Source of the DNA: Planctomycetota bacterium
Lineage (GTDB): Bacteria; Planctomycetota; Phycisphaerae; UBA1845; Fen-1342
Direction: 5' to 3'
DNA length: 33,009 nucleotides
Assembly (NCBI GenBank): GCA_016235145.1
Contig: JACRLV010000055.1
Location: 1 to 33,009, forward strand
This document shows positions 11,203 through 19,512 of the stretch, one piece after another. The position numbers and the translations under genes were made by a program. Every line of letters begins with the position of its first letter. Within the stretch, counting starts at the first letter, position 1. The notes beneath the pieces are model-generated. The model worked only from the letters and a program-made list of their open reading frames with translations, was not told the DNA's origin and made no database searches.

Positions 11203-12867
11203 ATGCCGAGTTTGTTCGACCGAGCCATCGCCCGAATCGCCGAGTTGCACGCCGCGGGCGTGTATCGCCGCTTCCTGCGCTGCCTCGATCGCATCGACGA
11301 TATGCAGCGGCTCGCGCTCCGCCGGACGATCGCCGGCATGAAAGGCAGCGAGCTGTCACGGCGATTCAGCCTGGACGGCGTGCGTGATCTGAGCGACCTG
11401 AGGCGGGCCGCACCGCTTCTGCGTTACGCCGACCTGTCGCCGTACATCGAGCGCGTCCGGGAAGGCGATTTTGCGGCGATGTTTGCGGCCAGGCAGCGGC
11501 CGCTGATGTTCGCGACCAGCAGCGGCACTACATCCGCCCGCAAGTACATCCCCGTGACGCCGGAATTCGTTCGCCAATACCGCCGCGGCTGGAACACGTT
11601 CGGGCTGAAGATGCTCCGCGACCATCCGCGCGCGATCCTGCGGCCGATTCTGCAAAGCAGCGGGCGCTGGGACGAGTCGCGCAGCAGCGCGGGCATTCCG
11701 TGCGGGGCGATCACGGGGCTGCTGGCGCGCACGCAGAAGGGAATCGTGCGGCGGTTCTACGTCGGCGCGCCCGAAATCGCGGAAATCGACGACGCTGCGG
11801 AGCGATACTACGCGCTGGCGCGATTCGCGATCGTTCACGACGTCGCCTTCGCAGTGACGGCCAACCCGGCGACGCTGATCCGCATCGCCCAGGTGGCCGA
11901 CGAACGATCCGAGACGCTGATCCGCGACGTTCACGACGGGACGCTGAGCGTTGATTCGCCGGCGGGAGGAATCCTCCGCGGAAAGTACTCGCGAAAGCTC
12001 GCCGCCGATCGCCAGAGAGCTGCGGCGCTCGCGGCGGCTCGCTGTCGGGATGGGCGGTTGAAGCCGTGCTCATACTGGCGGATGGAGTTTGCGGCGTGCT
12101 GGACCGGCGGCAGCATGGGGCACTATCTGCCCCGATTGCGCGATTGGTACGGACCGATTCCCATTCGCGACGTCGGACTCCTCGCAAGCGAAGGCCGGGT
12201 TTCGATTCCGCTCGATGACGACGTGCCGGTCGGCGTGCTGGACGTTGAGGCGGCGTGCTTCGAGTTCATTCCTGCGGAAGCGGCTGATGCCGCGAGCCCG
12301 ACTGTGCTCGCCCCCGGTGAATTGGAACGCGGCCGCGACTATGTCGTCGTGCTGACCAACGACGCGGGGCTGATACGCTATCGCCTCGACGACGTGGTTC
12401 GCGTTCACGGGCACCTGTCGCGTACGCCGCTGGTTGAATTTCTGCATCGCGCCGGGCGCGTATCGTCAATGGCAGGCGAAAAACTCACCGAACATCAGGT
12501 CGTACAGGCGGTGAACCTGGCGCGCGAGCGGCAGAGGTTGCCGGCATTCGATTTCCTCCTCGCAGCGATTTGGGCCGATCCGCCGTTCTACCGGCTCTAT
12601 GCTGCGCTGCCGCATGCGGCCGGTGTCGCGGAGTCAATTGACGAGGAATTGGCGCGACAGAACGATGAATACGCTTCGCGTCGCAAGTCGGTTCGGCTCG
12701 ATCCAGTTGAAGTGACTTTCGTCTCCAGCGCGTTTTTTGCGTCGTTGGACCGCCGACTCCTGGAGGCCCGGGGGTCAACCGCCGAACAATTCAAGCGGCC
12801 GACCCTCCTGCTTGACAGAGACCGTGAGCTGCTTGCGCATGTGGACGAGATATCGTCAGATCGATAG
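11203..12867 (+). CDS. GH3 (auxin-responsive-promoter) superfamily acyl-adenylase
   Basis: MPSLFDRAIARIAEL...RRTIAGMKGSELSRRF; ATP-loop-like FATSSGTTSARKYIPVT; DYVVVLTNDAGLIRYRLDDVVRVHG and FLHRAGRVSSMAGEKLTEHQV resemble GH3-fold motifs. ATG at 11203 preferred over 11179. Confidence 0.85.
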   Translation: MPSLFDRAIARIAELHAAGVYRRFLRCLDRIDDMQRLALRRTIAGMKGSELSRRFSLDGVRDLSDLRRAAPLLRYADLSPYIERVREGDFAAMFAARQRPLMFATSSGTTSARKYIPVTPEFVRQYRRGWNTFGLKMLRDHPRAILRPILQSSGRWDESRSSAGIPCGAITGLLARTQKGIVRRFYVGAPEIAEIDDAAERYYALARFAIVHDVAFAVTANPATLIRIAQVADERSETLIRDVHDGTLSVDSPAGGILRGKYSRKLAADRQRAAALAAARCRDGRLKPCSYWRMEFAACWTGGSMGHYLPRLRDWYGPIPIRDVGLLASEGRVSIPLDDDVPVGVLDVEAACFEFIPAEAADAASPTVLAPGELERGRDYVVVLTNDAGLIRYRLDDVVRVHGHLSRTPLVEFLHRAGRVSSMAGEKLTEHQVVQAVNLARERQRLPAFDFLLAAIWADPPFYRLYAALPHAAGVAESIDEELARQNDEYASRRKSVRLDPVEVTFVSSAFFASLDRRLLEARGSTAEQFKRPTLLLDRDRELLAHVDEISSDR

Positions 12868-12934
12868 TCTGTTTCTGCGCAAGAACCACACCTGACGCCG
12901 CTTCAAATTCCCATGTGCGCAAATCAACCAGAAT

Positions 12935-13025
12935 CATGCGCTTAGGTACCCAAACGGTAATTTAGATAATATTTTTCGACCTTCGACTTGGCAATTTGAG
13001 ATATTTGGGTAAGGATGATAATTGT
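12935..13025 (+). promoter_or_regulatory. AT-rich putative promoter/5'UTR island upstream of the sigma-factor gene
   Basis: Local AT-rich stretch (AATTTAGATAATATTTTTCGACC...AATTTGAGATATTTGGGTAAGGATGATAATTG) in otherwise GC-rich DNA. No confident -35/-10 pair identified. Confidence 0.3.
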
Positions 13026-13126
13026 CAGATCAAGCAAAGCCACGCGGTCTGGTCACATTGAGAACGGAGAGACGGATCGGCGTCTCATGTCATGACGCCG
13101 GCAGCCAAATCGAAGGAGCCCCTGCA

Positions 13127-13894
13127 ATGCCAAGGACGGCAAAGAACGATCTCACCGCCACATGGAAACGCCTGCGGAGGACCAAGAGCGTAACGATTCG
13201 CAACGAACTCGTTGAACGCTATCTACCCCTCGTGGACAAACTCGCGGAGGTCCTCGCCAGACGCCTGTGGCCACGCGTGACCTCGGACGAGCTCGCGAGC
13301 GCGGGCTACGACGGGCTGATCGCCGCCGTCAACTCGTTTGATCCGAACCGCGGCGTGAAGTTCGAGACGTATTGCCGCCAGCGCATTCTGGGGGCGATTC
13401 GGGATTGGCAGCGCGAGATCGATCCGCTCGGGCGCTCCGGGCGCAATTTCGAGCGTACGTTGAACGCGGTCGAGGACCGGTTCAGCGCCGAGAAGGGCCG
13501 GGCGCCGACCACCCAGGAAATGGCCACCAAGCTCGGCCTGACACACACAAAATTCATGCGAATGAAGCGGACGGTGCTCGCCTCGCATTGCGTTCCGCTT
13601 GAGGCGCCGAACGAACGCCGCGAAACCTCGCGCAGCGCTTCGTTCATCCCCGCGGACCCCGGTCCCAGCCCGATCGACTACACCGAGCGCGAGCTGATCC
13701 GCGAGTACCTGACGCGCGGCCTCAAGGAGCAGGATCGCCTCATCATCACACTGTACTACTACGAGCGTCTGACGATGGCGGAGATCGGCTCGGTGCTGGG
13801 CGTGAGCGAATCGCGCGTTTGCCAGCGGCACACGGAAATCGTCGAGCAGTTGCGGGCCCGCTTTTCCAGCAGCGCTTGCGATCTGGTGGCCTGA
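13127..13894 (+). CDS. Sigma-70 family factor, FliA/WhiG-like
   Basis: ATG at 13127 after GGAG; region 2 LVERYLPLVDKLAEVLARRLWPRVTSDELASAGYDGLIAAVNSFDPNRGVKFETYCRQRILGAIRDWQRE; region 4 LKEQDRLIITLYYYERLTMAEIGSVLGVSESRVCQRHTEIVEQLR. Confidence 0.9.
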   Translation: MPRTAKNDLTATWKRLRRTKSVTIRNELVERYLPLVDKLAEVLARRLWPRVTSDELASAGYDGLIAAVNSFDPNRGVKFETYCRQRILGAIRDWQREIDPLGRSGRNFERTLNAVEDRFSAEKGRAPTTQEMATKLGLTHTKFMRMKRTVLASHCVPLEAPNERRETSRSASFIPADPGPSPIDYTERELIREYLTRGLKEQDRLIITLYYYERLTMAEIGSVLGVSESRVCQRHTEIVEQLRARFSSSACDLVA

Positions 13895-14325
13895 GCCGCG
13901 GGGCCCCTCCATCGCAGTCAGCCGACAAGCGGCCGGTGGGTCGTCGCGCATTCGATTTTGGGTCGTTCACCCCCAGAACGACTGAGCGACGATCCGCCTG
14001 GTCCGCACACATCACGCCGCGGCGATCCTTCTGCGCGTGTCAGGTCCGGCGGACGGCCGACCTCATGCAGTTATCCGGTTCAACGCCGACCGCCGAGGAT
14101 CGCGCGGCACGGAGAATCGACGAGATCGCACCAAGACCCCGGGCGACGTGAACAACATCCAGCAGATGGGAGGCGCCGCGAGAGTCGCCTGCGTCGCACC
14201 CATTGTCGCCTTGGGCAGCTCGCCGGCTGCGCAGCAGTCGCCTGCCGGCGTTTCGCGCACCGCGCCTTCGCCCTATGATCTGCAACCCCGAAGCACTGGG
14301 TTTGCGAAAGGACGCGAGCGAATCG

Positions 14326-15243
14326 ATGGGGCTGTTTGATCTCTTCAAGAAAGGTCTTTCGAAGACCCGCGACAAGCTCGTCGCCGGATTTCGCCGGGTG
14401 CTGGCGTTCGGCCGGCGGATCGACGAGGCCCTGCTGCAAGAGCTGGCCGACACGATGCTGGCCGCCGACATGGGGCCGCGCGCCGTGCAGAGCCTTCAGA
14501 ACGAAATTCGCACCGCCTGGAAGGCCGGAGAGATCAGCGAAGCACAGGAGATCGTGCCCTTTCTGAAGCGCCGCATCGCGGGGACCTGGAGCGCCGGCGA
14601 TCGGGCGTTGCGCATGGCCGCTTCCGGCCCGACGGTCATCTTCGTCGTCGGCATCAACGGCTCGGGCAAGACCACCAGCACCGCCAAGATCTGCAACCAC
14701 CTGCGCAAGCAGAAGAGATCCGTGCTGCTGGGCGCCTGCGACACCTACCGCGCGGCAGCCATCGACCAGCTCGTCATCTGGGCCGACCGCTGCGGCGTGG
14801 ACATCGTCAAGCATCAGCCGGGCAGCGACCCCGCGGCGGTGGCGTTTGACGCCTGCGAAGCCGGAATCGCGCGCAAGGCCGACGTGATCATTCTCGATAC
14901 TGCCGGCCGCCTGCACACGCAGGACCACCTGATGCGCGAGCTGAACAAGATCTTCCGCGTGGTGCAGAAGCGCATTCCGGAAGCCCCGCACGAAACGCTG
15001 CTCGTGCTCGACGCGACCATCGGGCAGAACGCGATCAACCAGGCGAAGGTTTTCAGTCAGGCCTGCCGCGTCACCGGCCTGATGCTGGCCAAGCTCGACG
15101 GCAGCGCCAAGGGCGGAATCGTGGTCGGCATCCGCGATCAGCTCGACATCCCGGTGAAATTCGTCGGCCTCGGCGAGACAATCGACGACATCGAGCCGTT
15201 CGATCCGGACACATTCGTCGAGGCGCTTTTTTCCGACCTGTGA
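14326..15243 (+). CDS. ftsY: Signal recognition particle receptor FtsY
   Basis: MGLFDLFKKGLSKTRDKL; G1 VGINGSGKTTSTAK; CDTYRAAAIDQL; VIILDTAGRLHTQ; AKLDGSAKGGIVVGI. Start moved from ORF-track 14203 to 14326. Confidence 0.95.
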   Translation: MGLFDLFKKGLSKTRDKLVAGFRRVLAFGRRIDEALLQELADTMLAADMGPRAVQSLQNEIRTAWKAGEISEAQEIVPFLKRRIAGTWSAGDRALRMAASGPTVIFVVGINGSGKTTSTAKICNHLRKQKRSVLLGACDTYRAAAIDQLVIWADRCGVDIVKHQPGSDPAAVAFDACEAGIARKADVIILDTAGRLHTQDHLMRELNKIFRVVQKRIPEAPHETLLVLDATIGQNAINQAKVFSQACRVTGLMLAKLDGSAKGGIVVGIRDQLDIPVKFVGLGETIDDIEPFDPDTFVEALFSDL

Positions 15244-15282
15244 GAATCGCTGTCAGACGCGGTTGCGTTGGGCTGTACGCCC

Positions 15283-15379
15283 GGCCCCACGCGCGGGCGC
15301 TTGGGATCCCGATGTACCGCAGCCGCCCTCGGCTGCTCCCCTCTCCCCGGCCCTCTCCCGGACTACCGGGAGAGGGAGT
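15283..15379 (+). repeat. Composite intergenic repeat, copy A
   Basis: GGCCCCACGCGCGGGCGCTTGGG + GTACCGCAGCCGCCCTCGGCTGC + CCCTCTCCCGGACTACCGGGAGAGGG. Confidence 0.85.
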
Positions 15380-15400
15380 GGCGACCGTGCGAATCGTAGC

Positions 15401-15420
15401 GTCGGACCTCCGAGTCCGAC
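15401..15420. repeat. Short palindromic module between copies A and B
   Basis: GTCGGAC-CTCCGA-GTCCGAC, 7-bp perfect arms. Confidence 0.6.
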
Positions 15421-15429
15421 GACGAAACC

Positions 15430-15525
15430 GGCCCCGCGCGCTGGCGCTTGGGGTTCTGATGTACCGCAGCCGCCCTCGGCTGCACTCCTCACCCCACCCT
15501 CTCCCGGAGTACCGGGAGAAGGAGT
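15430..15525 (+). repeat. Composite intergenic repeat, copy B
   Basis: GGCCCCGCGCGCTGGCGCTTGGGG + GTACCGCAGCCGCCCTCGGCTGC + CCCTCTCCCGGAGTACCGGGAGAAGG; same module order as copy A, starting 147 bp after it. Confidence 0.85.
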
Positions 15526-15616
15526 CAGGCGCTCCCGGCCGCATCGTGCGATCCCCGCTATCATGCGCCGTTTCGCACTAACGGCGGAATTCTGAGCACG
15601 AAACGGAACGGCGACC

Positions 15617-18600
15617 ATGAGCACCGGCTACGATCCAAAGGCATTTGAAAACGAGATTTACGCGGCGTGGGAGGCCGGCGGGTATTTTCACGCCGAGCCG
15701 GATCCGAGCCGCCAGCCCTACGTCATCACGATCCCGCCGCCGAACGTCACCGGCGCTCTGCACCTCGGTCATGCCCTGAACAACACGCTTCAGGACATCC
15801 TGATCCGCCGCAAGCGCATGCAGGGATTCAACGCCTGCTGGCTGCCGGGGACGGACCACGCGGGCATCGCGACGCAGGCGGTGGTGGAGCGGCGGTTGAA
15901 GGAAGAGCAGGGCCTCAGCCGGCACGAGGTCGGCCGCGAAGGGCTCGTCAAGAAAATCTGGGAATGGAAGGAAGACTACAACGCCCGCATCCTGAACCAG
16001 CTCCGGCGGATGGGTTGCTCGTGCGACTGGCAGCGGACGCGCTTCACACTCGACGAGCAATGCGCGAAGGCGGTGTACGAGACGTTCTTCCGGTTCTTCA
16101 AAGACGGGCTCATCTATCGCGGGCTGCGGCTGGTGAACTGGGACACGCAATTGCAGACGGCCGTCGCGGACGATGAGGTGTACCACGAGACGGTTCGCGG
16201 GAACTTGTGGCATATTCGGTATCCGATCGTGCGGGGACAAGGAAACAAGGAAACAAGAGAACAAGGGAGCAAGGGGAGTGCGGGCGTCTCGCCCGCAGGT
16301 GTGGCTAGCACAACGAGCGCGGGTGGCATGGCGAATGCGGGTGGGGCGGGCAAAGCCCACCCATTTTGTGTTGCTGCCGCTGATGAACCGGCCGATTCCG
16401 ATCGTCGCCGACGGAATGTTGGTGAAAAAGGAATTCGGCACCGGCTGCGTGAAGGTGACGCCGGGACACGATCCGAACGACTATGCGTGCTATCAGCGGA
16501 AGCTGGGGCAGCCGGACGAGATCGGGATCATCGATTTGCTGACGCCGGACGGGAAAGTCAATGAAAACGGAAACGCAAGGGTAGGAGATGTGGGGCCGGC
16601 CTCTGGCCGGTCTCATACCCTGGACGCGTCCGATCACCGAAGAGACCGGCCAGAGGCCGGCCCCACATCTTCCCAGGCTGGATCCGCATGTGCGGAACCG
16701 GGTAGTTACGCGGGCATCAAGAAAGAGGAGGCCCGCAAGAAGGTCGTCGCCGACCTCGAAGCACTCGGCCTGCTGGAGAAGATCGAACCATACGAGACCG
16801 AAATCGGCCACAGCGACCGCAGCAAAACGCCGATCGAGCCGCTGCGCAGCGAGCAGTGGTTCGTGAAGATGGACAAGCTGGCCGAGACGGCGATGGAGGC
16901 GGTGCGCGACGGCCGCGTGCGGTTCTTTCCAGAGCGCTATGCGAAGACCTACCTCGACTGGCTCGGCGAAAAACGCGACTGGTGCATCAGCCGGCAGCTC
17001 TGGTGGGGGCATCGGATACCGGTGTGGACGAAGCGGATGTCGCTGGCTGAGTGGTCCGCGCTGTGCGACCACGATATCTGGGCGTCCATGTTGCTGGGTT
17101 GCGGCCAAGACAAAAGCGTCCGCGTAGAAACCGAAAGTGGGCAGTCGTTCTTGATATCAGGCAGCGACCGTGATTGCGAGTCCGCATTTCTGATGCGCGA
17201 CAGCGTTCCGCGCAGCGAGGCTCTGACTTGGCGTGTCTGTCTTCGCGATTCGGCGATGACATGGGCTGTCGAAGCCAGACCTGAAGACAAGAACTGGGTG
17301 CCGCCGAGGCAGCAGCTCATCACGGCGAAAGATTGGCTCGAGCGTAATGGGTTTGAACAAGACGCTGACGTGCTCGACACCTGGTTCAGCTCCGCGCTTT
17401 GGCCGCACAGCACGTTTGGATGGCCATCCGAACAGGCACGAAGGCACGAAGGCACGAAGGCACAAAGGGAACAGAAAGAGGCCGCGTCTTCACCCTCCGT
17501 GCCTCCGTGCCTCCGTGCCTCCGTGCCTTCCGACCTGGACTATTTCTATCCCACGAGCGTCCTCTCGACCGCCCGCGAGATCATCACCCTCTGGGTCGCG
17601 CGGATGGTGATGACCGGGCTGTACAACGTCGGCCGCGTGCCGTTTCAGCATGTGTACATTCACGCGGTCATTCAGGACGGCCACGGCCGCCGCATGAGCA
17701 AGTCCGCCGGCAATGGCGTCGACCCGCTCGACATCATCGACGCCTACGGGGCGGACGCCCTGCGTTTCACGCTGGCCCAGCTCGCGACTGAGACGCAGGA
17801 CATCCGCATTCCGGTGAAGCCGATGCAGCTTCCCGACGGCCGCACGGTGAACACGAGCGAGAAATTCGAACTCGGCCGCAACCTGGTCACCAAGCTCTGG
17901 CAGGCCGCGACGGGGTTTTTGATCCCCACGTGCAGAGATGTGCGAATCAAGGCAAGTCCGGTGACCGCGGTGTCTCCGGCACTGCCGAAGGGTTCTGCAA
18001 TAGAAACCGGGCAGGCCGGGAAAGTGTGGAACCGGCCAATGGCCGGTGATCTGGGCGGGTCGGCGAGCACAGCGATCAGTGGTCAAGACCATTCGGCGGT
18101 GGGCTCGCACCGGCCATTGGCCGGTGCCACACCTCCACACAATGCCACACCTCCACACAATGCCACACCTCCACACAATGCCACATCCCCACACAATGCC
18201 ACACCCCCACAGAATGCCACACCCCCACACAAGGCCACAGCTCCACATAATACCACGGCTCTACACAATGCCACAGCTCCACACGGTGCCGCACTTCCAG
18301 ATGGCGGCACTTTGCAGCTGCACACCGCGCGCCGCCCCGGCGAAATGCCGCTCTTCGAGAAATGGATTCGGGTGAAGCTGCTGGCCTGCATTCGCGAGGT
18401 CGATCGGCGGCTGGAGCAGTACGAGTTTTCCGCCGCGGTCGATGCGATCCGCACGTTCTTCTGGAACGACCTGTGCGACTGGTACATCGAAGAGGTGAAG
18501 AGCCACCTGCGCGACGCCGGCGCCGACGAGGACGAGAGGAACGACGTCAAGATCACGCTGCTCCAGGTCTTCGACATCGTGCTGTGCCTGTTCCACCCGG

Positions 18601-19505
18601 CGATTCCGTATGTGACGGAGGCGGTCTGGGCGGAGATCGGCCGCGAGATTCCGCGGCACCATGAGCTGATCTGGCCGGAAAATGCGCCCTCACCTCGACC
18701 CTCTCCCGGAGTACCGGGAGAGGGGGTGCCTCAAGTACCGCAGCCGCCCTCGGCTGCCAATTCGGCCCCGCGCGCTGGCGCTTGGGGCTCGGATTGCCCG
18801 GATAAGGCGCCGATGCTGATTGCGATGCCGTGGCCCAAGGTCGCGACGGATCGACAGATGAGCTCGGCGGACGCGGGCTGGCTGAACGAGGTCGCTGGCC
18901 AAACCGCCGCTGAGCGCGAGGTTGACGCGTTTCTGGCGGTCATTCGCGGCCTGCGCGAGATTCGCACCAGCCTCAACGCGATCCGCTCGCAGGCCAGGCA
19001 GCCTGCCCTGCGCAACTTGCCCGCCGCCGTGATTCGCTGCGACGCGGCGACGGCAGCCCTGCTGCGCGAAGGCGAGGCGACGATCACGCGGCTCGGGCAG
19101 GTGGAGAAAGCGGACGCGGCCAAGCCGGGCTGCGGCCTGACGATCAGCCCCGACGCCGCGAAGCCGCCCCAATCGATGAGCCGCGTGCTCACGCTCGCGT
19201 GCGCCGATCCCGGCGAGCGAACCGCAACGGTCCGAGCCCGAAGCGCAAGCGAGGGGACCGCATCAACCACGATCGAAATCTTTGTGCCGATCGCCGGGCT
19301 CGCGGACATCGAAATCGAGCGCAAGCGGCTCGGCAAGGAACGCGACGAGGCCTCCGCCGCGCTTCAGCGCCTCGACGCGAAGCTGGCGAATCAGGGTTTT
19401 GTGGCGAAAGCCAAGCCCGAGGTGATCGAGGCCGAGCGAGCCCGCCAGAGCGAGCTGAAGGAAAAGCTGGCGGCGATCAAGCGCAATCTGGCGGAGTTGG
19501 GATAG
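15617..19505 (+). CDS. valS: Valyl-tRNA synthetase, split over two frames (15617..~16235 in frame 2, ~16366..19505 in frame 3), with multiple embedded repeats
   Basis: Frame 2: MSTGYDPKAFENEIYAAWEAGGYFHAE...PPPNVTGALHLGHALNNTLQD...PGTDHAGIATQAVVERRL...LVNWDTQLQTAVADDEV...WHIRYPI. Frame 3: VLLPLMNRPIPIVADGMLVKKEFGTGCVKVTPGHDPNDY...DWCISRQLWWGHRIPVW...DVLDTWFSSALWPHSTFGWP...MSKSAGNGVDPLDIIDAYGADALRF...C-terminal coiled coil IERKRLGKERDEASAALQRLDAKLANQGFVAKAKPEVIEAE. Confidence 0.93.
16233..16366 (+). repeat. valS module 1: purine-rich ~8-bp repeats plus GCGGGCG-TCT-CGCCCGC palindrome
   Basis: ggacaaggaaacaaggaaacaagagaacaagggagcaaggggagtgcgggcgtctcgcccgcagg...; palindrome at 16280..16296. The valS homology changes frame across this segment. 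Confidence 0.75.
16586..16670. repeat. valS module 2: 29-bp perfect inverted repeat
   Basis: AGATGTGGGGCCGGCCTCTGGCCGGTCTC (16586..16614) and its exact reverse complement GAGACCGGCCAGAGGCCGGCCCCACATCT (16642..16670), 27-nt loop. Confidence 0.95.
17435..17528. repeat. valS module 3: opposed 8-bp minisatellites
   Basis: (GGCACGAA)n at 17435..17464 and (GTGCCTCC)n at 17496..17528; the arms are near reverse complements, one mismatch per 8-bp unit. Confidence 0.85.
18025..18131. repeat. valS module 4a: 24-bp inverted repeat, each arm itself near-palindromic
   Basis: TGTGGAACCGGCCAATGGCCGGTG (18025..18048) versus CACCGGCCATTGGCCGGTGCCACA (18108..18131): reverse complements with one mismatch. Confidence 0.9.
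18126..18305 (+). repeat. valS module 4b: ~10 tandem copies of an 18-bp unit encoding ATPPHN
   Basis: GCCACACCTCCACACAAT x3, then progressively diverged copies; peptide GATPPHNATPPHNATPPHNATSPHNATPPQNATPPHKATAPHNTTALHNATAPHG. Confidence 0.95.
18685..18803 (+). repeat. valS module 5: same modules as the ftsY-valS spacer, different order
   Basis: CCCTCTCCCGG-AGTA-CCGGGAGAGGG (18699..18724), GTACCGCAGCCGCCCTCGGCTGC, then GGCCCCGCGCGCTGGCGCTTGGGG; read in-frame as SPRPSPGVPGEGVPQVPQPPSAANSAPRAGAWGSD. Confidence 0.9.
19215..19270 (+). repeat. valS module 6: short insert encoding RARSASEG
   Basis: CCGAGCCCGAAGCGCAAGCGAGGGGACCGC at ~19232..19261, just before the conserved IFVPIAGLADIEIER segment. 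I recall RARSASEG-type translations in planctomycete hypothetical proteins, but no second copy was found in this window. Confidence 0.5.
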
Positions 19506-19512
19506 CGCGGCG

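Noticed and set aside
13900-14320. Possible small genes or an RNA in the sigma factor-ftsY spacer
   Set aside because: Short ORFs on both strands lack RBS and domain signals; no tRNA-like T-loop or strong hairpin/poly-T was seen.
15071-15624. ORFs in the ftsY-valS spacer (110-157 aa, both strands)
   Set aside because: They consist largely of dispersed repeat sequence and ftsY overlap. Repeats of this type often yield spurious hypothetical proteins.
18126-18305. 18-bp tandem array as a CRISPR array
   Set aside because: There are no unique spacers; units abut directly, lie inside an open valS frame, and no cas genes are present.
17490-18577. Minus-strand Trp/Cys/Val-rich ORFs (VWRCGIVWRCG, VEVWHCVEVWHC)
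   Set aside because: They are the complement of the valS 18-bp repeat and have no independent coding support.
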